Part shown: positions 18,436-27,422 of the stretch, piece by piece | Position numbering within the stretch: position 1 is the first letter of the stretch | Layout of the letters: each line of letters starts with the position of its first letter | Assembly (NCBI GenBank): GCA_002409325.1 | Contig: DHUU01000017.1 | Span: 62,001 to 126,000 of the forward strand | Reading direction: 5' to 3' | Source of the DNA: Bacteroidales bacterium UBA5226 | GTDB taxonomy: Bacteria; Bacteroidota; Bacteroidia; Bacteroidales; UBA932 | Length of the DNA stretch: 64,000 nucleotides | Made by a program: the position numbers and the translations under genes | The notes under the pieces: model-generated | What the model was told of the DNA's origin: nothing | Database searches by the model: none | Seen by the model: only the letters and a program-made list of their open reading frames with translations

Positions 18436-19643
18436 TTTGCAATAATTTGTGTCTTTTCCTGCTCTGCAACCAGGGGTGCGCCCAGCTGCTCATCCTGCAA
18501 AGCCCTGCTTACAGATAGCATCATTCCGAATGCTGCACTGACAGCCAGTACGGAAGAACCTCCGGAGCTGATCATGGGAAGCGTTTGGCCGGTTACAGGC
18601 AGCAGGCCCACATTGACCCAGATATGGATCATAGCCTGGGAAGTTATCAGTATCCCCAAGCCGCATACAAGCATGGCTGCAAAGGGTTTTTTACATTTTT
18701 TGGCGATGACTATCACACTGAAAAGAAGCCAGAAGTAAAGACCAATAACAAAAATTCCGCCTATCAGTCCTGTTTCCTCCACTATGATGGAATAGATATA
18801 ATCGCTGTTTGACAAAGGCAGGACATGCCGTAAAGCCCCGTTGCCGGGGATCTTTCCTCCGATTCCCCCGGTAGCTATGGCTACCTTTGAATACATTACC
18901 TGGTCGTTTTCTTTTTCCTCTTCTGCCTGTCCGAATCCCAGGAAACTGGTGATACGCCTTTCTACTGTTTCCAGGCGGGAAGTTGACGTTATAGAGGAAT
19001 TTGTTTCTTTGCTCAATGTCCTCTTTAGTACCAGCCCGCCGTAGGCCAGACCAGCCATCAATACAACAATGCCGGCCGCTTTGGCAATGTGTTTAAATCG
19101 GACTTTGGAAATGAGCAGCATAATTAATATGGTCAGTGATAGAAGTGCCCCGGTGGAGAACCCCTCCCAGATTATGGGCAGGATGAAGGCCAAAACAGGA
19201 AGAAATAAACGCAGGAAAAAATCCTTGAAAGTCTCCAGTTTGTTATCCTCAAGTACCCTGGCCACAAAGAGCACCAGGGCGACCTTGGCAAATTCCGAGG
19301 TCTGGAAACTGAACCCGAACAGGGATAGCCAGCGGGTGCCTTCATTGCGTGTTACTCCAAGAAAAATGGTCAGCAGAAGCAGTACCAGGGCGGCTACATA
19401 TCCGAAATAGGCCACTACCCTGTAAACCCTGAGTGATATTATGTGGAACACATAGATCACACCAAAACCAAGGAGGATGTGTCCCATCTGTTTGAGCATA
19501 ATGGAAAAGGTGGTGGTATGCTGCAAGACGGCTACCCGGCTGGAAGAGGAATACACGAAAACCAGGGACAGCAATGAAAATATAATGATCAGCGCCCACA
19601 AGGACGTATCACCTTTCAGCCGTATTTTCTTTTTTTCGTCCAT
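18432..19643 (-). CDS. ftsW: Lipid II polymerase FtsW (SEDS family)
   Basis: 403 residues from the ATG at 19643, with about 10 transmembrane helices. SEDS glycosyltransferase that polymerises lipid II with FtsI at the septum. Conserved parts include GVTRNEGTRWLSLFGFSFQTSEFAK, here seen as the TRWL/QTSEFAK pair, and the C-terminal GQTLPMISSGGSSVL loop. The in-frame Met at 19724 would overlap murD and add non-family residues, so the later start, 7 nt after murD, is chosen. The end overlaps murG by 4 nt. Confidence 0.94.
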   Translation of the reverse strand: MDEKKKIRLKGDTSLWALIIIFSLLSLVFVYSSSSRVAVLQHTTTFSIMLKQMGHILLGFGVIYVFHIISLRVYRVVAYFGYVAALVLLLLTIFLGVTRNEGTRWLSLFGFSFQTSEFAKVALVLFVARVLEDNKLETFKDFFLRLFLPVLAFILPIIWEGFSTGALLSLTILIMLLISKVRFKHIAKAAGIVVLMAGLAYGGLVLKRTLSKETNSSITSTSRLETVERRITSFLGFGQAEEEKENDQVMYSKVAIATGGIGGKIPGNGALRHVLPLSNSDYIYSIIVEETGLIGGIFVIGLYFWLLFSVIVIAKKCKKPFAAMLVCGLGILITSQAMIHIWVNVGLLPVTGQTLPMISSGGSSVLAVSAAFGMMLSVSRALQDEQLGAPLVAEQEKTQIIAK

Positions 19644-19650
19644 CTGCTCT

Positions 19651-20988
19651 TTATAATCCCCGTACTGCTTCCCGGAACTGGTCACCCCGGTCTTCATAGT
19701 TCTTGAAAAGATCAAAACTGGCACAGGCAGGAGACAGCAGCACAGTGTCTCCCGGCTGGGCCAGGGTATAAGCCTGGTGAACGGCTTCTTTCATAGAGCT
19801 GGTTTCAACAAGGCAGGGTACCCTGCCCTTAAAGCATTCCAGGATCTTTTTATTGTCAACTCCCAGGCAGATCAATGCCTTTACCTTGTCCGACACCAGG
19901 TCATACAGAGGGGTATAGTCATTTCCCTTATCCTGTCCGCCTACAATCCATACCACCGGTGTCTTAAGACTTTCCAGAGCATACCAGACAGAATTGACAT
20001 TGGTGGCTTTGGAGTCGTTGATGTATAAAGCACCCCTGACTCTGGCCACCTGTTCCATTCTGTGGGGAATGCTTTTGAAGGAGGTCAGGCTTTCCCGTAT
20101 CACCGGATTTTTTATATGCATGATCTTGGCAGAAAGGGCTGCCGCCATGGAGTTGTAAATGTTGTGCCTTCCCTGCAGGGCCAGTTCGTTGAGGAACATT
20201 TCAAATTCTTCCTCCCCGTAGTTTACACGCATCCTGTCCTGTGTTGTGTAGGCTCCCTGGGGCACAACGACTTTTTGCGAAATTGGCAGCATCCTGGCTT
20301 TTAAAATTATGCGGGTCAGGTGATCCATAGAGATCTCATCGTCCCGGCAAAAGATGAAGCAATCATCCTGGTCCATATTCTGGGTGATCCGGAACTTGGC
20401 CCTCACGTATTCGTTCAAATCATGATGATATCGGTCCAGGTGGTCCGGGGTGATGTTCAGCAGAATAGCAATATCGGCCTTGAAGTCATACATTCCGTCG
20501 AGCTGAAAACTGCTGAGTTCCAGTACGTATATGTCGTAATTCTGTGTGGCAACCTGGTAGGCAAAACTCTGTCCCACGTTTCCGGCCAGTCCGGCATTGA
20601 GTCCCGCATTCCTGAGCAGGTAATAGATCAGAGAAGCTGTGGTTGTCTTGCCGTTGCTTCCGGTAACGCATATTTTACGGGCCTGGGTATACCGGCCTGC
20701 AAACTCGATTTCAGAGATAACCGGTATCCCGGCATTGTTTAAATCTTCCACTATGGGTACAGTATCGGGTATTCCGGGGCTTTTGACTACCTGGTCTGCT
20801 GTCATGATCAGCGAACGGGAATGCATTCCTTCTTCATAGGCCACGCCGTATTCATTGAGCAGGGATTTTGCCCCGGGCTGAATGACCCCCGAATCGGAAA
20901 GAAACACATCGAATCCTTCTTTTTTAGCCAGCACTGCGGCTCCTACACCGCTTTCACCTCCTCCCAGTATAACCAGTCTGTTATTCAT
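19651..20988 (-). CDS. murD: UDP-N-acetylmuramoyl-L-alanine--D-glutamate ligase
   Basis: 445 residues. Adds D-glutamate to UDP-MurNAc-L-Ala. N-terminal LGGGESGVGAAVLAKK binds the nucleotide sugar and GSNGKTTT at 110-117 is the ATP loop; NITPDHLDRY and INDSKATN follow as in the family. It depends on a D-glutamate supply; the only glutamate racemase in this window is the exported-looking one at 42824. It lies 13 nt after mraY. Confidence 0.97.
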   Translation of the reverse strand: MNNRLVILGGGESGVGAAVLAKKEGFDVFLSDSGVIQPGAKSLLNEYGVAYEEGMHSRSLIMTADQVVKSPGIPDTVPIVEDLNNAGIPVISEIEFAGRYTQARKICVTGSNGKTTTASLIYYLLRNAGLNAGLAGNVGQSFAYQVATQNYDIYVLELSSFQLDGMYDFKADIAILLNITPDHLDRYHHDLNEYVRAKFRITQNMDQDDCFIFCRDDEISMDHLTRIILKARMLPISQKVVVPQGAYTTQDRMRVNYGEEEFEMFLNELALQGRHNIYNSMAAALSAKIMHIKNPVIRESLTSFKSIPHRMEQVARVRGALYINDSKATNVNSVWYALESLKTPVVWIVGGQDKGNDYTPLYDLVSDKVKALICLGVDNKKILECFKGRVPCLVETSSMKEAVHQAYTLAQPGDTVLLSPACASFDLFKNYEDRGDQFREAVRGL

Positions 20989-21001
20989 AGAAATATTGTG
21001 A

Positions 21002-22366
21002 TTACCTGATTTTCAACGTTATAATAGTTAACACAGCCAATAGAATACTGATGATCCAGAAACGAACAACCACTTTTGGTTCTGCTATGGGTTCTTTCGG
21101 CCCCTTCAAATAGATGGATCCCTGAACCTTACTGCGATCGAAAATATAATGGTCATGAAGGGGTGTTCTGACCCATATACGTTTTCCGGGCACGGTGTCT
21201 CCCGGTTTGTAAAGGCCCTGCGCGATCAGTTTTTTTGTTGCCCGGATTCGTGTCCGCCGGTACCAGAAGCGTTGTGCCATTACCGAAACACTCTCGGCAA
21301 GGAAAACACCGCAAAGGATCACCAGCAGCAGCTCCACACGAATCATCAGTGCAAATACGGCGATGATGCCTCCCAGGGTAAGGCTGCCCACATCTCCCAT
21401 GAATACCTGTGCCGGATACGCATTATACCACAGGAATCCAATAAGGGCCCCTATCAGTCCCGCCATAAAGACCACCATTTCTCCGGAATTTGGTATGTAC
21501 ATGATATTCAGGTACCGGGCATAGACAATATTTCCCGACAGGTAGGCCAGAACGCCCAGGGTAACCCCCACGATGGCCACCGTGCCGGTGGCCAGCCCAT
21601 CCCGGCCGTCTGTGAGATTGGTGCCATTGGATACCGCTGTCACGATCAGGATGGCTACCAGGATATACACTATCCAGCCTGCTTTCTGACCTGCTGCACC
21701 CCCCAGAGGAGTGAGCCACGAATAGTCAAACAGGTTGTCCTTCAGAAAGGGTATGGTTGTCTTGGTACTTTTCACATGGCGGATGTAAGCGGGTACTTCC
21801 ACCTGCTCTGTCTGAGCGTCATCTGCCGAAAGCTGTGCCATTTCTACAATAACAGCCTTGTCACTTACATACAGTGCAATTCCCACAATCAAACCCAGTC
21901 CTACCTGGCCATATACCTTAAGCTTGCCTTTCATGCCGTCTTTGTCCTGGCGTCTGAGCCTGGACAGGAAACGAACAAATCCGGTGTCTTGTTTGCCGGC
22001 TTTATGTCTGAGTTTGAGCAGATCGTCAAGAAAACCTATGGTGGAAAGCCACAGTGTGGAAACGACCAGCAGCTGGACATAGAGGTTGGACAGGTCACAT
22101 AACAGGAGTACCGATACCAGCATGGATATGATGATCACAACACCGCCCATGGTCGGAGTCCCTGTTTTTCCGTTATCTCCGGTTTTGGCAGAAGTGTCAG
22201 TTATCTGGTTTCTTTTTAGACGGGCAATGATGTTTTTTCCTGCAATAAGGGAAATGATCAGGGCTATGATAACCGACATGAAAGACCGGACAGAGATATA
22301 ACGGAAGAGTCCCACTCCCGGGAAATCCACGTTTTCTTTCAGGTATTCAAACAAATGGTATAGCAT
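21002..22366 (-). CDS. mraY: Phospho-N-acetylmuramoyl-pentapeptide transferase
   Basis: 454 residues, about 10 transmembrane helices. Makes lipid I from UDP-MurNAc-pentapeptide and undecaprenyl phosphate. Catalytic aspartates are seen in STIGFLDDLLKL, NLTDGRDGLA and FMGDVGSL, and the histidine motif is in PLHDHYIF. It is about 90 residues longer than the E. coli enzyme because of an extra segment between helices at roughly residues 125-215 and a longer stretch near the C-terminus, as in Bacteroides enzymes. It starts one base after the murE stop. Confidence 0.96.
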   Translation of the reverse strand: MLYHLFEYLKENVDFPGVGLFRYISVRSFMSVIIALIISLIAGKNIIARLKRNQITDTSAKTGDNGKTGTPTMGGVVIIISMLVSVLLLCDLSNLYVQLLVVSTLWLSTIGFLDDLLKLRHKAGKQDTGFVRFLSRLRRQDKDGMKGKLKVYGQVGLGLIVGIALYVSDKAVIVEMAQLSADDAQTEQVEVPAYIRHVKSTKTTIPFLKDNLFDYSWLTPLGGAAGQKAGWIVYILVAILIVTAVSNGTNLTDGRDGLATGTVAIVGVTLGVLAYLSGNIVYARYLNIMYIPNSGEMVVFMAGLIGALIGFLWYNAYPAQVFMGDVGSLTLGGIIAVFALMIRVELLLVILCGVFLAESVSVMAQRFWYRRTRIRATKKLIAQGLYKPGDTVPGKRIWVRTPLHDHYIFDRSKVQGSIYLKGPKEPIAEPKVVVRFWIISILLAVLTIITLKIR

Positions 22367-22367
22367 A

Positions 22368-23843
22368 TCATCCGGTCTTAAATATTTCTGTTAGGGTTTC
22401 TTTATCGTCAAAATGGTTTTTTAGCCCCTTTACGTCCTGGTATGTTTCATGACCTTTGCCGGCAACCAGGATGATGGCTCCGGGACGAGCCATTTTAACA
22501 GCCGTTCTGATAGCCTGTCGCCTGTCGGTGATGCGCAGGTGGCGGTTTTGCTGTTCCGGGCTCAGGCCGGCGATCATCTGATCCAGGATGGTCTCGGGGT
22601 CTTCAAACCTGGGATTGTCAGAAGTAAAGATGCAGAGATCGGCATACAGGTCTGCGATCCGGGCCATCTGGGGACGTTTTGTGGTGTCCCTGTTTCCTCC
22701 ACAGCCCACAACGCAGATCAGTTCCTGACCTGGCCGGACCAGTTCTCTGAGCGTAAGCAGGGCGTTTTTCAACGCATCAGGGGTGTGTGAGTAGTCCACC
22801 ACGGCCGTCAGGTTATCTCCTCCCCGGACATATTCCATCCTGCCGCTGACTGTCCTGAGTGAGCTCAGGATCCGGAGCATTTCTTCACGGGGTTGCTGCA
22901 ATATGGCGGCACAGGCATAAACTGCCAGCAGATTGTAGGCATTGTGCATCCCTATGAAAGAGGTCCATACTTCAGTCCCGTCTATGGATAGCTGCATTCC
23001 GTCCACCGAATGATCCAGGACACGGGCATTGAAATCGGCCATTTTCCTGCAAGCGTAAGTGAAGCTGCGTGCCGGACAATTCTGGACCATGACGGATCCA
23101 TTCCTGTCATCCTGGTTAGTCAGGGCGAAAGCCCCGGCGGGAAGCATGTCAAAAAAACGTTTTTTGGCATCCCGGTATGCGGCAAATGTTTTATGGTAGT
23201 CCAGGTGATCATGGGTCAGGTTGGTGAAGATCCCCCCTGCGAAACATAGCCCTGTGATGCGCTCCTGAACCACCGAGTGTGAGCTGACTTCCATAAAGCA
23301 ATGGGTGCATCCCGCCTTCAGCATCTTGTCAAGCAGGCTATTGATAGTCAAAGCGTCGGGGGTGGTATGCGTGGCAGGCACCAGGTCCCGGTCTATGTAA
23401 TAAGCTATGGTGGATATGAGTCCGCATTTGTGTCCCAGCTGACTGAACATACGGTATAAAAGGGTAGCCGTAGTTGTTTTTCCGTTTGTTCCGGTAACTC
23501 CTACCAGAACCATTTTTGCCGACGGATGTCCATACCAGACATCGGCCAGCAAGGCAAGCGCCCTGTATGAATCCGGGACTTCAATGAAGGTGGTGCCGTT
23601 GCAAAATTCCGTTATCACTAGCTCGTCTTTCAGGCACCCTTTCTGATAGACCACCGCTGAGGCACCCTGCCTGACTGCCTGTGGTATGAACAGGTGTCCG
23701 TCTGTCTGCGTTCCCCCTACAGCCACGAAAAGACATCCTTCCTGCACCTTGCGTGAATCCTGGCATATAAAAGCTATTTCACGGGCCTGTGATCCCGTGA
23801 CCTTATTTGTTTCCAGTACTTCTATTAGCCTGCACAATTGCAT
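22368..23843 (-). CDS. murE: UDP-MurNAc-tripeptide synthetase, meso-diaminopimelate type
   Basis: 491 residues. Adds the third stem residue. The ATP loop is GTNGKTTT (118-125). The specificity motif reads DNPR (409-412), the form found in enzymes that use meso-diaminopimelate; lysine enzymes differ at the last position. This predicts DAP-type peptidoglycan. It lies 11 nt after ftsI and one base before mraY. Confidence 0.96.
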   Translation of the reverse strand: MQLCRLIEVLETNKVTGSQAREIAFICQDSRKVQEGCLFVAVGGTQTDGHLFIPQAVRQGASAVVYQKGCLKDELVITEFCNGTTFIEVPDSYRALALLADVWYGHPSAKMVLVGVTGTNGKTTTATLLYRMFSQLGHKCGLISTIAYYIDRDLVPATHTTPDALTINSLLDKMLKAGCTHCFMEVSSHSVVQERITGLCFAGGIFTNLTHDHLDYHKTFAAYRDAKKRFFDMLPAGAFALTNQDDRNGSVMVQNCPARSFTYACRKMADFNARVLDHSVDGMQLSIDGTEVWTSFIGMHNAYNLLAVYACAAILQQPREEMLRILSSLRTVSGRMEYVRGGDNLTAVVDYSHTPDALKNALLTLRELVRPGQELICVVGCGGNRDTTKRPQMARIADLYADLCIFTSDNPRFEDPETILDQMIAGLSPEQQNRHLRITDRRQAIRTAVKMARPGAIILVAGKGHETYQDVKGLKNHFDDKETLTEIFKTG

Positions 23844-23854
23844 GGTGATGATCT

Positions 23855-25633
23855 TTATGATGTTTTTTCCGGTGCTTCCAGGGGAGCGTTCCAGAAAGGA
23901 TTTGTGATATATATATGGTCTGCTATCTTCTTGAACACTGGGGCTGCCCAGGATGCCCCGTAAAAATTACCCCGGGTAGGGCTGGAATACAGGATGACTA
24001 TCATGCTGTACTTTGGATTTTCGGAAGGGAAAAAGCCCACAAAGGATGCCTGGTGCTTGCGGTATCCATTGTGTACAAAAGCCCCGTCATAGGCTATCTG
24101 CGCGGTTCCTGTCTTTCCCGATATACTGTAACGCGGGTCATTGATGCGGCTGGCCGTGCCGTGTTCCACAACCCCCCGCAATGCCTGGTGAACGGCTTTG
24201 AGCGTAGCCGGGGTACATAGCGTCCCGCTCAAAAGGGTATGTTCGGGCTGTTCAACCAGCCGGCCATATTGCATAAAGTGTTCTATGAAGTAGGGGGTTA
24301 CCATCCGGCCGTTGTTGGCAATGGCATTATAAAAAGTAAGCACATGCAACGGGGTGAGTTTCATTTCGTATCCCATGGCAATCATGGGCAGCGACAGGCG
24401 TGACCAGCCCCCTTCTCCGGGAAAGGGGATCTGCGCCCGTCCTTCGCCAATGAGCTCAATGTTGAGCCGTTCGTTGAGCTTCATGTTGTATAACCTGTTG
24501 ATGAACTGTTTTTCGCGATCTCCGTATTTTTCTACTGCCAGCTTGGCAAAAGCTACGTTTGAAGATTTTTCAAAGGCCTGCTGAACGGTAATTGTCCCAT
24601 ACGAGCCGCTGGCTTCGGTAAATGTTTTCCCATAATAATGCCAGCCGTTCCTGCCCGTGGCGATGCTGTCTGTAAGGCGTACATACCCATCTTCAAGCAG
24701 CGCGACAAGGGTGGCCAGCTTGAATGTGGATCCCGGATTGGTTGATTCACTGATGGCATAGTTGAAGGTCTCGTCATAGGAGCCGTTCTGCATTCTTTTC
24801 ATATTCACGATAGCACGTATGGCTCCCGTACTTACTTCCATGACCACCGTTGTGGCTCCTTCAAAGGTTGAATCAATGGAAAGTTGTTCCCTCAGGGCGC
24901 TTTCTGCAGCTCCCTGAATGCCTATGTCTATGGTGGTCACAACGTCCAGTCCGTCTTTGGGCGCAATCTCGGGCTGGTTGGATACGGGGACCCACTTATC
25001 GTCGCCTGAGCGCCTGCGGACCCGGTCTTTTCCGGGATTTCCCTTCAGATTAGCATTGTAAGCGTATTCAATGCCTACTCCCGTTTGTTCATCTTCGCTT
25101 ATATATCCTATGGTTCTGTAAGCCATACGCCCATAGGGGTAAATACGTTTTTCCTTTTGATTGACTATCAACCCGCCCTTGAATTGTCCCTGGTTAAAAA
25201 TGGGGAATTCCCTGATTTTCTGTAATTCATCATAAGATACAAGCCTGTTTCCCAGTAGCAGGTTGCGGTATCCTGACTTTTTTCCCACCCGGGCCTGGGT
25301 AATCTCTTGTTCATAGGCTGAGGCGGGTTTATCTTCAAAAAAACGGGATAAGGCTACCGAGAGGTCTCCCAGGTAACGGTTCAGCATCAAATCATCCGGA
25401 ACGGAACAATCCATACGCACTTCGTAAAAAGGAACTGTGCTGGCCAGTACCCGTCCGTCACAACCCAGGATACTGCCCCGGTAGGCAGGAACATCAATTG
25501 TCCTGTATACTATGGCATCCAGCTGGTCTTTGTAGTCTGAAAAGAACTGCAGGTGCACGATCTGCCCGATGGCCAGCAGGGCCATCAGAAGATAGCATAT
25601 ATAGACAATCATCATTTTGCCTGATGTGCTCAT
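23855..25633 (-). CDS. ftsI: Septal transpeptidase FtsI (class B penicillin-binding protein), no PASTA domain
   Basis: 592 residues. An N-terminal transmembrane helix (about 7-27), a pedestal domain with RGSILGCDGRVLA, and a transpeptidase domain with the serine motif STFK (Ser302-Lys305), SSN (357-359) and KTG (507-509). It cross-links septal peptidoglycan together with FtsW. After the transpeptidase domain only about 20 residues remain, so the C-terminal PASTA domain found in many Bacteroidota FtsI proteins of about 700 residues is absent. ATGA overlap with ftsL. Confidence 0.94.
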   Translation of the reverse strand: MSTSGKMMIVYICYLLMALLAIGQIVHLQFFSDYKDQLDAIVYRTIDVPAYRGSILGCDGRVLASTVPFYEVRMDCSVPDDLMLNRYLGDLSVALSRFFEDKPASAYEQEITQARVGKKSGYRNLLLGNRLVSYDELQKIREFPIFNQGQFKGGLIVNQKEKRIYPYGRMAYRTIGYISEDEQTGVGIEYAYNANLKGNPGKDRVRRRSGDDKWVPVSNQPEIAPKDGLDVVTTIDIGIQGAAESALREQLSIDSTFEGATTVVMEVSTGAIRAIVNMKRMQNGSYDETFNYAISESTNPGSTFKLATLVALLEDGYVRLTDSIATGRNGWHYYGKTFTEASGSYGTITVQQAFEKSSNVAFAKLAVEKYGDREKQFINRLYNMKLNERLNIELIGEGRAQIPFPGEGGWSRLSLPMIAMGYEMKLTPLHVLTFYNAIANNGRMVTPYFIEHFMQYGRLVEQPEHTLLSGTLCTPATLKAVHQALRGVVEHGTASRINDPRYSISGKTGTAQIAYDGAFVHNGYRKHQASFVGFFPSENPKYSMIVILYSSPTRGNFYGASWAAPVFKKIADHIYITNPFWNAPLEAPEKTS

Positions 25634-25962
25634 CGTCCACTTTTTATCCAGGCGGGCGGATTAACGGGAGCCATTAATTCCGAACCTCTATTCCTGAGTT
25701 GTTTTTCAATTTCCTGTTGTTGGCTCAATTGCATTAAATCGGCCGATTTTCTTGTGTATTCTGCATGGAGCAGTTTAAGTTCCTTTTCCACCTGGTAATT
25801 AACCAACAATGTTTTTTCAACGGCATTGTTTATACTGATGTAAAGAATCAGGAGGAAGAATATATAGAGAATAAAGTTCAGGTGTCCGGAAAGCAGCCCG
25901 CTGAGTAGGGCGCGTCCGCCAAAAAGCGTAGAAATGAGTTGTTCCCCTTTAGTTTTACTCAT
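25630..25962 (-). CDS. ftsL: FtsL-like cell division protein
   Basis: 110 residues: basic N-terminus, one transmembrane helix (about 28-46) and a periplasmic coiled-coil rich in Glu, Leu and Gln (about 55-95). Position between rsmH and ftsI and this topology give the FtsL call; sequence similarity across FtsL proteins is weak. The ATG at 25962 overlaps the rsmH stop by 8 nt (ATGAGTAA); an upstream Met at 26034 would run deep into rsmH and is rejected. Confidence 0.82.
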   Translation of the reverse strand: MSKTKGEQLISTLFGGRALLSGLLSGHLNFILYIFFLLILYISINNAVEKTLLVNYQVEKELKLLHAEYTRKSADLMQLSQQQEIEKQLRNRGSELMAPVNPPAWIKSGR

Positions 25963-26839
25963 AATCCTGTTCCCTGATTTTTTCAGCCGCCCTGAGTTTG
26001 GCACTCCGGGCCCTTGTGTTTTCACTGATTTCATTTTCCTGTGGCAGGATGGGTTTCTTATTTACCTGTCTAAGCAAACCGGCGGCTGCCTTTTCACGGA
26101 AGAAATGTTTTACCATTCTGTCTTCCAGGGAGTGGTATGTAATGAAAACCAGCCTGCCTCCGACATTAAGCAGGGTAAGGCTCTGGTTCAGCAGTCCTTC
26201 CAGGGCACGCATTTCGTCATTCACTTCTATGCGCAGGGCCTGATATACTTTAGCCAAAAATTTATGTTCTGCATTCCGGGGTATCAGTCCCTCCAGCGCA
26301 CGACGAAGGTCCCCCGTTGTATTGACGGGTTTGATGGTCCGGGCTTTGACAATGGCGCCGGACAGAGCAGAGGCGTTGTTTACACCGGCATACCGGTAAA
26401 AAAGAGCGGTCAAGTCTTCACGGGAATATTCATTCACCACCAAAGCGGCCGTTTTATCCGAGGCCGGGTTCATTCTCATGTCCAGTAACGCTTCAAATCT
26501 GAAAGAAAATCCGCGCACGGCTGTATCAAACTGATGCCAGGAAACCCCCAGGTCTGCCAGGATGCCGTCTGCCCTGTTTACCCCATGGTATCTGCAAACA
26601 TTATGTATAAACCTGAAATTGGAATGAATCCAATTGATTCTTTTGTCATCAGGCAGGTTGTGCTGTGATTCAGGATCCTGATCAAAAGACAGCAGGCGAC
26701 CCCGCGGTCCCAGCTGTTCCAGGATAGCGAGGGAGTGTCCGCCGCCGCCGAATGTGGCATCCACGTATACCCCCTCCGGCTTTATGGCCAGGGATTCGAT
26801 ACTTTCTCTCAAAAGAACCGGTATATGATAGAAAACCAT
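25955..26839 (-). CDS. rsmH: 16S rRNA (cytosine(1402)-N(4))-methyltransferase RsmH
   Basis: 294 residues. Methylates N4 of C1402 in 16S rRNA. N-terminal YHIPVLLRESIE, the SAM-binding VDATFGGGGHS (26-36), ADLGVSWHQFD and the C-terminal YHSLEDRMVKHFF are all family hallmarks. It lies 11 nt after mraZ. Confidence 0.96.
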   Translation of the reverse strand: MVFYHIPVLLRESIESLAIKPEGVYVDATFGGGGHSLAILEQLGPRGRLLSFDQDPESQHNLPDDKRINWIHSNFRFIHNVCRYHGVNRADGILADLGVSWHQFDTAVRGFSFRFEALLDMRMNPASDKTAALVVNEYSREDLTALFYRYAGVNNASALSGAIVKARTIKPVNTTGDLRRALEGLIPRNAEHKFLAKVYQALRIEVNDEMRALEGLLNQSLTLLNVGGRLVFITYHSLEDRMVKHFFREKAAAGLLRQVNKKPILPQENEISENTRARSAKLRAAEKIREQDYE

Positions 26840-26850
26840 AGGTACAATTG

Positions 26851-27300
26851 TTATGACAGAATCTTTTCGGCAAGCGATACATAATCGTCATCACTGATCA
26901 GGCTTACATGGTAGGATTCTTTGGACCACAATTCGATCTTAAAATCGGCTCCGGCAAATACTACATCTTTATTCACTCCTATCATGTTTAGCAAATGTCT
27001 GGGAATTAATATCCTTCCGGTTTTCTCGTCTGGTTCTACAACAGCCCTGTTGCTCATGTAGGCGCGCCACAGTACTGCATGTTCACGGTTAAATGAAGGG
27101 TTCAACCGAGCCTTTACCGCTTCCGACTGTTTTTCCCATTCTTCATAGGAATACATTTCAAGACATGGACTGAACAGATCTTTCTTCACTACAAAACGAA
27201 GCGGACGGTCAGGATCTGCCAGTGCCTTAAGGGTCGAAGGAAACACCAGACGTCCTTTGTCGTCAAGCTTTGCATTGTATTCTCCTATAAATTTTGCCAT
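26851..27300 (-). CDS. mraZ: Division/cell wall cluster transcriptional repressor MraZ
   Basis: 149 residues with two AbrB/SpoVT-type swapped-hairpin DNA-binding domains: one begins FIGEYNAKLDDKGRLVFP, the second contains VVEPDEKTGRILIPRHLL. MraZ forms a ring-shaped oligomer and binds short direct repeats upstream of its own gene. I start it at 27300 (MAKFIGEY), the conserved N-terminus; an in-frame Met at 27357 would extend it through the operator. First gene of the dcw run. Confidence 0.94.
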   Translation of the reverse strand: MAKFIGEYNAKLDDKGRLVFPSTLKALADPDRPLRFVVKKDLFSPCLEMYSYEEWEKQSEAVKARLNPSFNREHAVLWRAYMSNRAVVEPDEKTGRILIPRHLLNMIGVNKDVVFAGADFKIELWSKESYHVSLISDDDYVSLAEKILS

Positions 27301-27324
27301 ATCAGGTCGGATAATTCTTACGAA

Positions 27325-27332
27325 CAAAAGTA
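27325..27332 (-). promoter_or_regulatory. Predicted -7 element of the mraZ/dcw promoter
   Basis: TACTTTTG on the minus strand fits TAnnTTTG, 24 nt before the mraZ ATG. No clear -33 TTTG is seen; the MraZ repeats occupy that stretch, as expected for a repressor that blocks polymerase. Confidence 0.6.
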
Positions 27333-27340
27333 TAAAAACT

Positions 27341-27376
27341 TTTCCACTATTTTCCATTTAATTACAAAATTTTCCA
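27341..27376 (-). promoter_or_regulatory. Putative MraZ operator: 10-bp-phased TGGAAA repeats
   Basis: Three copies of TGGAAA (minus strand) lie at 27341-27346, 27351-27356 and 27371-27376, starting exactly 10 and 20 bp apart, so on the same helix face. MraZ in other bacteria binds TGG-type direct repeats with 10-bp period. The set overlaps the -33 zone of the mraZ promoter and lies just upstream of the divergent M23 promoter. Confidence 0.65.
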
Positions 27377-27394
27377 CTTTACGACAATTTATTA

Positions 27395-27402
27395 TAGTTT
27401 TG
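27395..27402 (+). promoter_or_regulatory. Predicted -7 element for the M23 peptidase gene
   Basis: TAGTTTTG fits TAnnTTTG, 20 nt before the ATG at 27423. No -33 TTTG at the expected distance. Confidence 0.5.
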
Positions 27403-27422
27403 TATCCGATGAATCCCATGAC

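Noticed and set aside
21149..22102. A 317-codon open frame opposite mraY
   Set aside because: Cys/His/Gln-rich shadow of mraY without recognisable domains.
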